Source: Doris montereyensis (Eukaryota > Mollusca > Gastropoda > Nudibranchia > Dorididae). Taken from it: 64,000 nt of DNA. Every line of letters starts with the position of its first letter. Positions within the stretch are counted from its first letter, which is position 1. Of this stretch, positions 11,201 through 21,124 are shown one piece after another. The position numbers and the translations under genes were made by a program. A model generated the notes under the pieces. It was not told where the DNA came from, ran no database searches, and saw nothing but the letters and a program-made list of their open reading frames with translations. Location: NCBI GenBank assembly GCA_037039925.1, contig JAXRKP010000397.1, positions 242,501 to 306,500 of the forward strand, given 5' to 3'.

Positions 11201-11589
11201 CTTCTGTTTACTAAGGAACTCTATTCCTTCCTCCGCTTCTAAGGTGCACTAAGGAACTCTATTCCTTCCTCCGCTTAAGTTTACTAAGGAACTCTATTCC
11301 TTCCTCCGCTTAAGTTTACTAAGGAACTTCTGTTTTATTCCTTCCTCCGCTTAAGTTTACTAAGAAATTCTAAGGAACTTTTCCTTCCTCCGCTTCTGTT
11401 TACTAAGGAACTCTATTCCTCCCTCCGCTTTGAAAATTGCTTTGGTATAAAGTCACACCTCATCTACATAACGTTTTTTTCTTTGTTTCCCATCACCATC
11501 CACAGGCCTTCATTCTGAGCAATGGCGAACCCGTCCTTCTGTCTGGCCAACAAGAACATTATGAAAATATGCTGAACTTCTATGTGTGA
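2199..11589 (+). CDS. xylA: Xylose isomerase, C-terminal half (nine exons; 5' part outside window)
   Basis: Xylose isomerase interconverts D-xylose and D-xylulose (also glucose and fructose) with two divalent metal ions. Exons: 2199-2294, 3004-3086, 4015-4070, 4821-4891, 6580-6684, 7973-8075, 8701-8779, 10326-10400, 11506-11589. Seen in order: FWGGREG, the metal-ligand segment [18 protein letters not shown] (Glu and His ligands), SVDSN (Asp), GWDTDQF (two Asp), NFDCKVRR (Asp) and a C-terminus ending ...NFYV-stop. The metal ligands of this part of the family are therefore all present. About 260 of roughly 440 residues are covered; the N-terminal half, with the catalytic His/Asp pair, must lie left of base 1. 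Codon phases match across nearly all junctions. Frame breaks in exons 3004-3086, 6580-6684 and 8701-8779 are small indels and look like consensus errors. Eukaryotic introns argue against bacterial contamination. The symbol is the bacterial one, used for the family. Confidence 0.93.
3004..3086 (+). CDS. xylA: Xylose isomerase exon, FLIEPKP segment (frame broken)
   Basis: Acceptor ...caacag, donor TATG|gtaaaa. It encodes AYKKKIGFKG, then FLIEPKPKEP with the Glu metal ligand and the conserved Lys, then a KHQYDY-like end. As written it holds one extra A in two A-runs and missing bases near 3071-3080, so it does not read through. The last bases and the donor are repeated downstream as a minisatellite. 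Confidence 0.85.
3079..3495 (+). repeat. 63-bp minisatellite repeating a 5' splice site
   Basis: Seven units of about 63 bp, each starting atgattatggtaaaaac, which is the end of the exon at 3086 plus its donor. GT is kept at about 3087, 3150, 3212, 3275 and 3403 and lost in units five and seven. Confidence 0.92.
3531..3640 (+). repeat. GT microsatellite
   Basis: Imperfect (GT)n with TGTA and TGCT interruptions inside an intron. Confidence 0.9.
4015..4070 (+). CDS. xylA: Xylose isomerase exon, [18 protein letters not shown]
   Basis: Acceptor ttccttag, donor gtatga. It completes the split Asp codon (G|AC) and gives 18 codons without error, matching the family segment before the IEANH metal site. 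Confidence 0.92.
4190..4410 (+). mobile_element. SINE family D copy
   Basis: Blocks aggccaaagattgtttcgctg, catttgtctcttctttgttc and tgtccattgcgtcgttgtctg correspond to the copies at 60-260 and 8205-8540. Confidence 0.55.
4821..4891 (+). CDS. xylA: Xylose isomerase exon, [11 protein letters not shown] metal site
   Basis: Acceptor ttatcatcag, donor GC|gtaagt. It reads [18 protein letters not shown] then IVMAS, with the Glu and His metal ligands. Clean reading frame. Confidence 0.94.
4975..5165 (+). mobile_element. SINE family C copy (3' part)
   Basis: Contains gtgcaaatgggtgcagcatc, ggagtaaagcctgcgac, catgttatagaaactgggat and gggcagtaatgg, shared with 42090-42365 and, reversed, 13960-14240. 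Confidence 0.6.
5195..6570 (+). repeat. About 92-bp minisatellite repeating a 3' splice site
   Basis: About 14 units, each with ccatttctactgattccag followed by caatgatatgcttggtatac. The last, diverged unit is the real intron end and exon start at 6540-6600 (ttccagctacgacatgcttgg). The array fills most of this intron. Confidence 0.92.
6580..6684 (+). CDS. xylA: Xylose isomerase exon, GWDTDQF metal site (one base missing)
   Basis: Acceptor taattccag, donor GCAG|gtaaaa. It reads [10 protein letters not shown] then [12 protein letters not shown] with three Asp ligands. One C is missing after DQF; allowing for it, the exon is 35 codons plus one base and phases agree on both sides. Its first bases and upstream acceptor are the source of the minisatellite at 5195-6570. 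Confidence 0.9.
7088..7745 (+). repeat. 30-bp minisatellite
   Basis: About 22 units of ctactatttggcaaaaggaaatagaacagc type. There are no spacers, so it is not a CRISPR array. Because the unit is a multiple of three, both strands stay open, but no coding function follows. Confidence 0.95.
7973..8075 (+). CDS. xylA: Xylose isomerase exon, [12 protein letters not shown] segment
   Basis: Acceptor tttttatcag, donor ATTG|gttagt. It reads [20 protein letters not shown] and continues [14 protein letters not shown], with the last Asp metal ligand. Clean frame, 34 codons plus one base. Confidence 0.95.
8138..8190 (+). repeat. 16-bp direct repeats, aagccacataggaat
   Basis: Three tandem copies of taaagccacataggaa in an intron, just before a tRNA-like SINE. 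Confidence 0.85.
8205..8540 (+). mobile_element. SINE family D copy with tRNA-like head
   Basis: Contains cggattcaatcctcatcgagg (box B-like), attccttgtacgcatatttg and tgccccttggctcactggtcg. A 19-bp unit (taaatgtcattatcctttt) is repeated four times inside it at 8410-8490. Confidence 0.6.
8701..8779 (+). CDS. xylA: Xylose isomerase exon, [11 protein letters not shown] segment (frame broken)
   Basis: Acceptor aaatatgtag, donor CAG|gtaaat. It reads [11 protein letters not shown] then AAKILDDG after one extra G. The length still does not reach the phase needed by the next exon, so a second indel lies near the 3' end. Confidence 0.85.
9100..9353 (-). mobile_element. SINE family A copy, reversed
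   Basis: The reverse complement gives the head (cttctcaaccaaaaagcttg, gggttcgtgccgg), gatcaacacctagtcccatc, gtgtgcagac and a 3' end like atcactttaattgtggata. Its head abuts the CTGTGT array. Confidence 0.75.
9355..9838 (+). repeat. CTCTGTGT/CTCCGTGT minisatellite
   Basis: About 80 imperfect tctctgtg, tctccgtg and tatctctgtg units in an intron. Long open frames here are repeat artefacts. Confidence 0.95.
9990..10150 (+). mobile_element. SINE-like family B copy
   Basis: Consensus features: cattgaat, accccgtccaccatatgcgg, tgatctca, gtgaattaagaggaaacagc, aagatga, aggaaagaaataggaccta, ccagtagctaactgcccgc. Other copies: 10905, 12385, 15222, 16305, 21600, 26671, 35310 (+) and 60090, 60740, 61165, 61335 (-). 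Confidence 0.7.
10326..10400 (+). CDS. xylA: Xylose isomerase exon, DRYKSF segment
   Basis: Acceptor tattcag, donor GAG|gtaaat. 25 clean codons: [17 protein letters not shown] then TATLEDLE, matching the family helix that follows the DG turn. Confidence 0.92.
10905..11045 (+). mobile_element. SINE-like family B copy
   Basis: cagtttaccccgtccatcat, atgcggtgatcccag, gaattaagggaaaacagcaa and gcaggacctactaatagc match the family. Confidence 0.7.
11045..11150 (-). mobile_element. SINE family C fragment, reversed
   Basis: Contains agctggtacccatttgcacc, and cgttcaagtatctttgtacc followed by aaggaatac, shared with 14085-14160. Confidence 0.5.
11152..11432 (+). repeat. About 35-45 bp minisatellite, ctaaggaactctattcctt
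   Basis: About seven imperfect units of tttactaaggaactctattc with cttcctccgctt, in the last xylose isomerase intron. Confidence 0.88.
11506..11589 (+). CDS. xylA: Xylose isomerase terminal exon with stop
   Basis: Acceptor catccacag. 27 codons, [20 protein letters not shown] then NMLNFYV, then TGA. This is the family C-terminus (SGRQE...LEN pattern). Confidence 0.93.
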   Translation, partial: AFILSNGEPVLLSGQQEHYENMLNFYV

Positions 11590-12384
11590 AAAGACAGGTG
11601 GTTTCCCCTGGTTACTAAATGTACTTGATGATACGAGAAAACTAAACAAGCCATGAATGATAATGATCAAAATAAAAACAAAAGATAGAAGTTAAAAAAA
11701 CAAAATTTTACAAATTACATGTTGAGTCTTCGAGCCACATTGTCTAAATCTGAGTTGTTTAGCTTCCTTACACTTGCACCTTTTTTTTTTTGGCTGTGTA
11801 AACAACAAAAAACCCATTATGCTGACAAGTGCTACTGCTTAAAAAGAAAAAGAAAGATATACTTATGCAATATATTTTTAGTGAACCAGTACAGTAGTCT
11901 TGAAATAGTTAGTCATGTGATGACAATGACATCTTCATCGGTACGTCATCACTACTCACTATCCTACTACTCAGTAACTCACTGTCTCAACCAGCACAGG
12001 GGTTAGTTTTGACAACACACACACCCATTTCTACACTTGAATTTGAATAGTAAAAATATTTGTTTTATTTTAATCAGAGCTAGACGATATGTGCTCAGGA
12101 TTATAATTATCAAGGTGTTGTTTCATTTTCATGTTTATCCTGTTTTCTTTTTGCTTAATAAATTCATTAAGTAATAATATGTTCTGATATTTATCAACGT
12201 TGATATTGAGAGTTCCTGTTTGATCTTTAATAAATAAATTGCAACCCAAAAAGTCTCAAAGTGAACTAGAGTTATTACGAGTATAATATGTACATGTACA
12301 AGTATATTAAAGTTATTATGTTGCTTTCAAATTGCCTCTCTGTCACCCTTTGTTATATTTCTTTTGTTAAATCGATTCAGTGAT
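11590..12384. other. 3' flank of xylose isomerase, no gene seen
   Basis: AT-rich sequence with the poly(A) candidate; no splice-bounded or family-like ORF. Confidence 0.5.
11671..11676 (+). other. Candidate poly(A) signal for xylose isomerase
   Basis: AATAAA, 82 bases after the stop codon, in AT-rich sequence. Such hexamers are frequent by chance here. Confidence 0.5.
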
Positions 12385-12495
12385 ATTTACCCTGTCCGCC
12401 ATATGCGGTGTTCTAAATCTCAGGGTGAATCTGCGCGAGGAATCAGCATGACGACAGGCGATGTGAAGGAAATGTTACGTAGGTTCTACTTCTAG
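12385..12495 (+). mobile_element. SINE-like family B copy, diverged
   Basis: ttaccctgtccgccatatgc and ggtgttct with ctcagggtgaat match the family start. The 3' end passes directly into a minisatellite. Confidence 0.6.
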
Positions 12496-12496
12496 T

Positions 12497-13425
12497 TCTA
12501 CCAACACCACATGCCAATAACCCACCTCTTTCTTCTACTTCTAGTTCTACCAACACCACATGCCAATAACCCACCTCTTTCTTCTACTTCTAAATCTACC
12601 AACATCACATGCCAATAACCCACCTCTTTATTCTACTTCTACCAACATCACATGCCAACAACCCACCTCTTTCTTCTACTTCTACTTCTACCAACATCAC
12701 ATGCCAATAACCCACCTCTTTCTTCTACTTCTACCAACATCACATGCCAATAACCCACCTCTTTCTTCTACTTCTACCAACATCACATGCCAACAACCCA
12801 CCTCTTTCTTCTACTTCTAGTTCTACCAACATCACATGCCAATAACCCACCTCTTTCTTCTTCTACTTCTACCAACATCACATGTCAATAACCCACTCTT
12901 TCTTTTCTTCTACTTCTAGTTTCAATATCACTGTCAATAACCCACCTCTTTCTTCTACTTCTAGTTCTACCAATAACCCACCTCTTCTAGTTCTTCTGCC
13001 AATACTTCTAGTTCTACCAATAACCCACCTCTTTCTTCTACTTCTAGTTCTACCAATAACCCACCTCTTTCTTTCTTCTACTTCCAGTTCTACCAATAAC
13101 CCACCTCTTTCTTCTACTTCTAGTTCTACCAATAACCCACCTCTTTCTTCTTCTACTTCTAGTTCTACCAATAACCCACCTCTTTCTTCTACTTCTAGTT
13201 CTACCAATAACCCACCTCTTTCTTCTACTTCTAGTTCTACCAATAACCCACCTCTTTCTTCTACTTCTTGTTCTACCTGTCAATAACCCACCTCTTTCTT
13301 CTACTTCCAGTTCTACCAATAACCCACCTCTTTCTTTTACTTCTAGTTCTACCAACAACCCACCTCTTTCTTCTACTTCCAGTTCTACCAACATCACCTG
13401 CCAATAACCCACCTCTTTCTTCCAT
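12497..13425 (+). repeat. Composite minisatellite, acccacctctttcttctac
   Basis: About 20 units of tctaccaacatcacatgcca, ataacccacctctttcttct and acttctagt, with a shorter variant lacking the catgcc part in the middle. Isolated fragments recur at 13509-13555 and 13705-13732. Confidence 0.92.
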
Positions 13426-13959
13426 TCCATGTCATGTTTGAACGATTGTGAAAATACACTGATGATGTCAGCAAACTTCGTCACTTGTCAATCATTTGTG
13501 TACAGATGTGTTTTCTACTTCTAGTTCATAACTTTTAGTAAGAATCACCTCTTTCTTCAATTCACATACAAATTTATATTCATAAGGAATGAAAAAGCAA
13601 ACCAAACAACATAGAAAGAAAAAAAAGTAACAAAAAAACAACAACCCCACTTCACCTAGTTTTAATAATAGTTTATTAATAGTAATAACATTAACAACAA
13701 CAGCAACACAACCCACCTCTTTCTTCCAAAAACTTGTGAGAGTCAAACGTTTTGATTTTACACAATATGATATATGTACTTTTATTGAATAAACATACAC
13801 ATCACTTTTAGGAGAAGCGTTGTTACACGTATGATAAATGAATGAGAATGGTTTCATGGAAAGAGAGGGAGAGTGGAATAGTAAAAACGTTACCCACGGC
13901 AAGTATATCTCCCCACTTGTGTCAGACAAATGAATGTTCAAAACTCTTTGTTTCATACA

Positions 13960-14240
13960 TAAATGAGTTTCTTCAAGGCTGTTACAGCTCAAAGAGCCAG
14001 ACGTTATCCTGGTTTTTATAGCATGAACCAAATGAGGTGATAATATATCGCCAGTTAGACAGGACTCTTGCAGGTTAAAATCTCCACCTGACGCTAACTG
14101 GTACCCATTTACAAGTAAGAAAATGTGCGTCAAGTATCTTTCCCAAGGAACGCAAAGACAAATCTAGCATTGCCAGCATTCGAACGTAGAACCTCAAGAG
14201 CCCAGATCTGGCTGCCTCGGCCCTAGGCTACTGACTCCAT
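13960..14240 (-). mobile_element. SINE family C copy, near full length, reversed
   Basis: The reverse complement shows a tRNA-like head (gcctagggccgaggcagcc, acgttcgaatgctgg), ccttgggaaagatacttgac, aaatgggtaccagttagcg, and catgctataaaaaccaggat. Confidence 0.65.
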
Positions 14241-15220
14241 GTTTATCTTTCATGCGGCCCATTAATTCTTGATTAATGAAATAGACGTGGCTGAAGGCGA
14301 TCATTATACAAAATCACTATGCCTCGTAATAACGACAAAACTTTTGACATGTCATCAAACGGATAGAATACATTTCACTGATACAAAATAGCAGAATAAT
14401 AAACATGATTTTAAGACATCAAGGTGAAGATAATTGGAAACAACAAAAAACAACCCAAAAAAGCTAAAAAAAACAACAAAAAACAACCCATCCAAAAAGA
14501 CATTGTTGATATCATTTGTCAAGTTTCTTTCCTCATTCCATTAAACTTTTCATGTGGTTATGACATTAAAATTTTAGTATTATACATAATAAAATCCCTC
14601 ATTTTATTGATGAATCAAATACAAGAGTGCTTTGTATTATTACAATATTATATTTTCAATATTTTCAGACATTGTAAGTAAAGCACTCTTATAATAAAGA
14701 AACCAAAAACCTTAATTCCAGTTTTAACATATTATCAGATTTATTATTATTTTGACTTTGACGATTATCTTTGAAAGATGAGACCAAAAAACAACTTGTA
14801 GCAATAGGGTGTCATATGAAGAAATCATTAAATAAGTTCTACCTATTTGCCATTTGGAGGAAGCTTCTGTAAAGATACAGAAATCAACCGAATATTATAA
14901 ATACATGTACTTCAATTTCAGTGAATAAAAAAACTAAAATAGGGCAATATTGGTAAGAAGTTTATTTATCTTACACAGCAACTGTAAGCTCCATTACTTT
15001 TGCCTTTGAATTGTGGAAAGAGTAAAGAGATGACTAGCACTCAAAATGAACCATCGAAATCTCTATAGAATGTGTTACAGTAAAGTTGGGTTCGCTAACA
15101 CTACCACCCGTTTCTGAAAGGTTAAAAGGGCAAGATATCTTGAATATAATATTTGGCTTCTTCAAATAGAGAAAAAAACACCTGAGGACATCGAGCATGC
15201 CTGCATGAAGTTTCCTTGTC
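14241..15220. other. Intergenic, nothing recognised
   Basis: AT-rich with poly-A stretches; ORFs are short and unlike known families. Confidence 0.5.
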
Positions 15221-15221
15221 C

Positions 15222-15370
15222 CATTGGAATTTACCCCTCCACCATATACAGTGACCCAAGGGTGAATAAAATTTTGTATGGAGGAAACAGCAAGATGACA
15301 AAAAACACACGTAAAAGAGTGTGAGGAAAGAAATAAAACCTGCCAGTCGCATCCGCTAACTACCCAAACG
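15222..15370 (+). mobile_element. SINE-like family B copy
   Basis: ggaatttacccctccaccat, gagtgtgaggaaagaaataa and cctgccagtcgcatccgct match; one internal insertion (aaattttgtatgg). Confidence 0.65.
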
Positions 15371-15794
15371 TGAACGACTTAACGATGCACTTCCTCTCTA
15401 ACTCATGCTCTCTCTTTTGTCTTTTTATAGGCCTAGTGCTAACAAAAAACCAACTGTTTTTTTGGTGATACACATACATTGATATTTCATCGAATTGTTA
15501 TTTGAAGAATGAGAAAATCACCACATCAAATAACATTCCAGCTGCCCCCAAACAGGGAGGGCTGGTTGGTAGTGGAGACATATGTTGGGTCATCCGCTGT
15601 GTTATTTTCATTATTAATATTGATACGAACACTCTTTAACACGGAGCTGTCTTTGGTAATACAGAAGGCATTTTTCAACAAGATTAAAAAGGAATTGTGG
15701 GATCATGTTTTACAAGGCCTCCTGAGAGAGTGAATGGAGTGTCATTACAAGGATAATAAATTGCTTGTCGAGTAACAACGTCACAACAACTTCA

Positions 15795-15890
15795 AATTGA
15801 TGATGACGGTGACAGCTGCATTTGGTGTTGATGATATTTCAATTTGAAAATACTGTAGGGCGTTTGCTTTCGCTTTCTTTTCTGTCTCAC
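15795..15890 (+). repeat. Dispersed 95-bp segment, first copy
   Basis: Nearly identical to 21195-21290: attgatgatgac, gcatttggtgttgatgatat, ttcaatttgaaaatactgta, gggcgtttgctttc. Confidence 0.8.
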
Positions 15891-16121
15891 TCATGTGCTG
15901 ATGACAATTTTTGGAATGCACGGTTGAACTATTCACAGAATAAAATAAAGTGTCTTCTCAGGGAGATAAATGATGGGTAACGGCAGAATATGAATCAGAC
16001 ACTTCCAATGAGATACGAGTCAAATGACAGTGGCAGAGAGAAGATTGTGTGACCTTCCAATAAACCATGATATTAGCGATGTTGGTGATATTTGCTAAGC
16101 AAGTTTAAAAAATACTACATG

Positions 16122-16125
16122 ATTA

Positions 16126-16158
<33 letters not shown>

Positions 16159-16190
16159 CACAATAAATAATAATGATAATAATAATCATC
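16122..16190 (+). repeat. TAA microsatellite
   Basis: (AAT)n of about 12 units followed by mixed AAT/GAT units. Confidence 0.9.
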
Positions 16191-16304
16191 CTCATAACAT
16201 GTCCCTCAAGCGAAACTTTCACCTATTAAACTAAACTGTCATTTACAAAGGAAGAAAACTAAAATTAAAAATGAAGAAGCTTGAAATCGTTCAATTTGTT
16301 TCAT

Positions 16305-16408
16305 TGAAATTTACCCTGTTCACCACATGCAGTGATCTCAGAGTAAATTAAGAGAAAACAGCAAGATTAAGTGAAAAAACCAAAGGAAAGAAATAGGACC
16401 TACTAGCA
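16305..16408 (+). mobile_element. SINE-like family B copy
   Basis: attgaaatttaccctgttca, atgcagtgatctcag and ggaaagaaataggacctact match; immediately followed by a family A copy. Confidence 0.7.
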
Positions 16409-16740
16409 GCTGGAGACTCGGTGGTCAAGAGGCAAGTTGTCGGCCTCTCAACAAAAAGATCCTGGGTTTGTGCCCGACGGGTTGAAAACCTTTTGCGCAC
16501 CCCCCCCCCCCCCCAGGTCCAGGTAGATGGATCGACACACTTAGTTTTATCGGAGAAGGGTGATCAAAGGGAGGAGATCCCATGTGCAGATATGACACTG
16601 TGCACGACAGTGACCGTTAAAGATTCTGTAGCTGCTTACAGGGCAATCTGGGCAAAAAAATTATTTTCAATCAAATCCTACCAAAATCTCTGAGAGAGAT
16701 CACCTTAAATAGTAGTGGATGTGAATAGTTAAAAACATTA
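16409..16740 (+). mobile_element. SINE family A copy
   Basis: Head gactcggtggtcaagaggca, gtcggcctctcaac, tgggtttgtgcccg; body ccaggtagatggatcgacac and gtgcagatatgacactgtgc; end tagtagtggatgtgaatag. Poly-C run at 16500-16514. Confidence 0.8.
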
Positions 16741-17429
16741 AAAAAAATAAGGAAGAAGAAGCTATCCCAGCAACACCCGCCAATTGAAAACATTCAGACT
16801 GAGATATTTGAGAACAATTTTTTCAGAGAAGGATTCAATCACATTGAATGACATAAACACAAAATTTCATGAAAAACCATCACCATTCTTGCGCAACAAT
16901 ACAAAGCATGGTAAAGATCTGTATACAGCCGAAGAAGAATATTCCGACACATTCATCATACAAAATTGCTTGGCAACAATAATAATATGATAGGATATAT
17001 AGATATCTATATATATACTTGTGTGATTACATGGACCCATAATTATTGATAATTATCCTATAGGCATAAATGGTTTGATATACATGTAATTATATACATA
17101 AACAGTTCATGCCCTTCAGTGGCGGTAAGTATGGCATAAAATTGAATAAATGAGCAGAAATAATCATCCAATCAAGAAACAAAAACCATCCTCTTCATCT
17201 TCATCTTTCATGGGTGCCAGCACCCGAGGTCACTGAAACCTGAACTTTAAATTTTCAATTTTGCCAAACCTGAAAACGCTCCCACATAGGCACACATCGC
17301 ACCTATTGTACAATGTAAAAGAAGGAAAAGAAGAGATTTCGACTATTTGAGAACATCGCCAAACCGGAGATTTTTTGGACAGAATCTGTCAAAACGGAAT
17401 TCCGGTTTGAACCGGAATAGCCGCATCCA

Positions 17430-17600
17430 TATCATCATTATCTTTCACAAGATCATCATCATCATTATCATCTTCTTTATGGTTATTAAATTCATCTTTA
17501 TTATCATTATTATCTTAGTCATGTTCATTATCCTCTTCTTCATCAGGGGGACTCTCAACCAAAACATTATTATCATATTCAACGTTATCATTATCATCAG
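17430..17600 (+). repeat. ATC/ATT-rich low-complexity stretch
   Basis: Imperfect atcatcatt units; several short ORFs here are composition artefacts. Confidence 0.75.
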
Positions 17601-17794
17601 CAGCACGGCTGTAGCAACGATCACACAGCACTTTCCATAAGAAAAAATAAGAAAAAAAGAGAGCACAATGCTTAAAGCATGGCACAAAGATCAAAATAAA
17701 AGTAAAACACAATTCAAGGTAAATACCATTTCAACAGCAAAGTCAACAAAGCAAAGACAGAAATATTAACATGGCAACTGAAAAAACCAACGCA

Positions 17795-18135
17795 AATGAT
17801 AACACTAACACACACAATGTAAATGATAACACTCACTATCACACACACAATCAAAATGATAACACTCGCTAACACACACCATGCAAATGAAAACAATCGC
17901 TACTACACACAACGCAAATGACAACACTCAACGCTAACACACACAACGCAAATGACAACACTCAACGCTAACACACACAACACAAATGATAACACTCAAC
18001 GCTAACACACACAACGCAAATGATAACACTCAACGCTAACACACACAACGCAAATGATAACACTCAACACTAACACACACAACGCAAATGATAACACTCA
18101 ACGCTAACACACACAACGCAAATGATAACACTCAA
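17795..18135 (+). repeat. About 33-bp minisatellite, acacacaacgcaaatgataa
   Basis: About ten units of cacacaacgcaaatgataac with actcaacgctaa. Confidence 0.9.
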
Positions 18136-18318
18136 GACCCCAAACCCAGCAGCCTAACCACTTGGCCACCAACATCACCTAAAAAAAGGAACTGAAAAGA
18201 ACCAAAATCAAGCGAATTTCATGAAGCTGACAGCATGTAAGACTAGCAGGAGTATTCAAGGTGTGGAACAGTCAACCAAAAGTACGACTTGAATGGCATG
18301 GCAAGAGAACAACAATAA

Positions 18319-18424
<106 letters not shown>

Positions 18425-18957
18425 TTTATAAAAATATAATATATAGTTTTAAAAAATAAAAAATTGATGAGCTTGTAAAATAGCATGTCAGCGTCAGCAC
18501 TTGATTATGTACAATAAATTTGTGCAGCAGGGTTCAAAATAAATGTTCAATGAGTTCATGGTAAAAATATCAAATTGTTTTGAGTGAAGTAACCAATGTA
18601 TTTTGTAGAAAATCAGCACATTTTTAAAACACATTTTTGAAGGAAAAAGAAAAAAAGCTCACAACCCCCTTCCCACAATTAATTAATATCACGGATCAGG
18701 GAATAATAAGAGTAAGAGCTCCAAAAATACATTATTTGTATTTAGTGTACGCCTTCCTTTCCCCATACTACTATCTTCTACTTGCACCACGACTACTTGT
18801 GTGAACTGGATTACCCCAGGTGACCACGTCCACGCTTGACTCACACGAAAAAAAAAGTTTGAGAAAAAGAGCTCAACGAGCTGGATTTCTGGCAAAAGTG
18901 TCATCCGTGGATATCAGTCAAAGGGGCAAAGCTGGAGATGGAGCAAGATAGCACTGA

Positions 18958-19140
18958 ACACGTCATATGTGAAAATTGCCGCCAGTCATTTCCATGTGAG
19001 AATTGTCATTAGCCAGTTCCATATGTGAAAATTGCCGCCAGTCATTTCCATGTGAGAATTGTCATTAGCCAGTTCCATATGTGAAAATTGCCAGTCATTT
19101 CCATGTGAGAATTGTCATTAGCCAGTTCCATATGTGAACT
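18958..19140 (+). repeat. About 58-bp tandem repeat, three units
   Basis: ccatatgtgaaaattgccgc, cagtcatttccatgtgagaa, ttgtcattagccagtt repeated three times, with a fourth partial unit. Confidence 0.88.
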
Positions 19141-19144
19141 GTTG

Positions 19145-20680
19145 TTAGCCGTTTTCCAAAGCTAAACTAGAGCTAGTGTCTCCATTAGTTAATTTATTCC
19201 AGTCCTGTTAGTAAATGTCTATGGACTAAAACAGGGGACTACCATGAAAAACAAGTTTATAAACTTCACATATAAAAGCTTAAACAGCTTGCACTTAAAG
19301 ACTAAATTTCATTGGAAAGCTCCAGCAAGTCACACTGTAAGGGTTACAAAGCTGAAAATCAACTCCACTTTTGTAGAAAACATAGCGAAGGAGGATGCTG
19401 CATGGCAATCCATTTGAATATACATGTATTGTTAGTCAGTTCATGTAGTGCTATTACTAGTATTAGTAGTAGTAGCGTATACATTTTTCATGGTCTAGTG
19501 TATTGCATTCATAGGACGAGTATAGCTGGCTTAAAAAACAAAACAAAAACCCTGACACCATCACCTAAATGCAAAAAAAATTGAGACGGTGATTTAAAAA
19601 TGTGAGAAGACATTTAAATTTCAGAAGCAAACAAGTTCAGTTTGTATGACTCTTTCTGTTTAAATGTGCACATAAATGCTTCAGCAGATAATCAACTGTA
19701 TGTTAATCAAATATCTCATCATGATGATAAACAAATAAAAGCTGGCATAGCTCGAAAGGCAAATAAATGCACACAAGAAAACCCCAACAACAGCAGATCA
19801 AAACAAACACAATTATAATAATAAACAAATCTCAAACAACGAGACATGGCAGAAATTTTTTCCCTCCTTTCCTCAAAAGGCAACAGCTCTTAATCTTACA
19901 CAATAAACATGGCAAACCAAGAATGGACCAACAAGCTGTAAAGTTATAGGAAAAAAAACCCACGCCAAAAAAACATCAGCACTGGACACAGGGTATAATA
20001 AGCATGGAATACAAATATATACGATGTACGTAGTAAGTCGTGACTTCTCTTTTTCTATGAAATAATAGTGAGAATAGGACAGAGCAAAAGATATGCTGCG
20101 TAGTTTCAATGTAAGTATGAAATATGAAAAAAAAGACAAACGTATATGTATGGAAAAAAATAAATGTGAAAGATTGAAATATGATTTCTCAACAACTTCA
20201 ACAAAATAAGAAAAAAAAACACACCCCAAAATGCTAGTAATGAAAGTGAAGTGACATAATATTTTCAGCAGTGTAAAACAGACTTACTCTCTGTGATACG
20301 ACTGCCCACTGTTTACATATTCTTGGTGTAACTGTCTAAACACATTAGCCCGCCAGTCGTAACTTTTCAGGAGAAGCAGAAAAAATGTCATGAAACATTG
20401 AAAAAGGCTGCAAACACTATGCTATGATTCTTTTGAAGAAAAATGGAAATCTATGTTTAGACCATGCGCGTAAAGTGAGCTTTACTATTGGTTCGAGGAC
20501 TCCAATATTTATTAAGACACAAGAGAGGCATGCGTTTGATCACTCTAAGGACAAATCTCATTTCCCATATACCGTAGACTTACACGTTTAGACAGTTTCA
20601 CTGACGATATACATATCCACTTCGTCACATTTTCAATATAGCACATTGCCTAGACAATAAAGTAAAGAATTACCTAAGCA
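19145..20680. other. Intergenic, nothing recognised
   Basis: AT-rich sequence with poly-A runs, no gene-like ORF and no clear repeat. Confidence 0.5.
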
Positions 20681-20683
20681 GTG

Positions 20684-21010
20684 GGGACTCAATAGTCCAG
20701 AGGCATGGTGTCCACCTCTCTACCAAACAGTAGTGGGTTTGAGCCCCGCCAACAGTTGAAAATTTTCTCAAGTTTTTTTCCGAGCAAAATTACCCCCCCC
20801 CCCCTTCGTCCAGGTAGGTGGATTGACACCTAGTTCCATCGGACACGGACAATAAAAAGGAGAGCCTGTGTGCAGAGCACAACACTCTGTGCACTTTAAA
20901 GATCTCTTGGTTGTTTACAGGGTAGTCTGAGCAAAATTAAAAATCCTACCAAAAACTCAGAGATCATCTTAGTTGGGGATGTGGGTAAATCAAATCACGT
21001 GAAAAAAAAA
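20684..21010 (+). mobile_element. SINE family A copy
   Basis: Head gactcaatagtccagaggca and gtgggtttgagccccgcc; body gtccaggtaggtggattgac, gtgtgcagagcacaacactc; end gttggggatgtgggtaaatc. Confidence 0.82.
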
Positions 21011-21124
21011 CCTATAGAGTTATTCACATTCAACAATAATGTGTTTAAAAATCACCTCGGCTGTTTTTCGTAGCATTCCACTTTCTTCAAATTTTTAACC
21101 TTTTACTTTTAATGAATATTTATA

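Noticed and set aside
2199..11589. Bacterial contamination or recent bacterial transfer of xylose isomerase
   Set aside because: The gene is split by eight introns with consistent phases and lies within repeat-rich animal DNA continuous with UCKL1 and SQLE.
12878..13484. ORFs with ELEVEERGG or TSSSTNNPPLS repeats
   Set aside because: Translations of the 12.5-13.4 kb minisatellite; no independent support.
13492..14133. 213-codon minus-strand ORF
   Set aside because: It covers a reversed family C SINE and minisatellite debris and matches no protein family I know.
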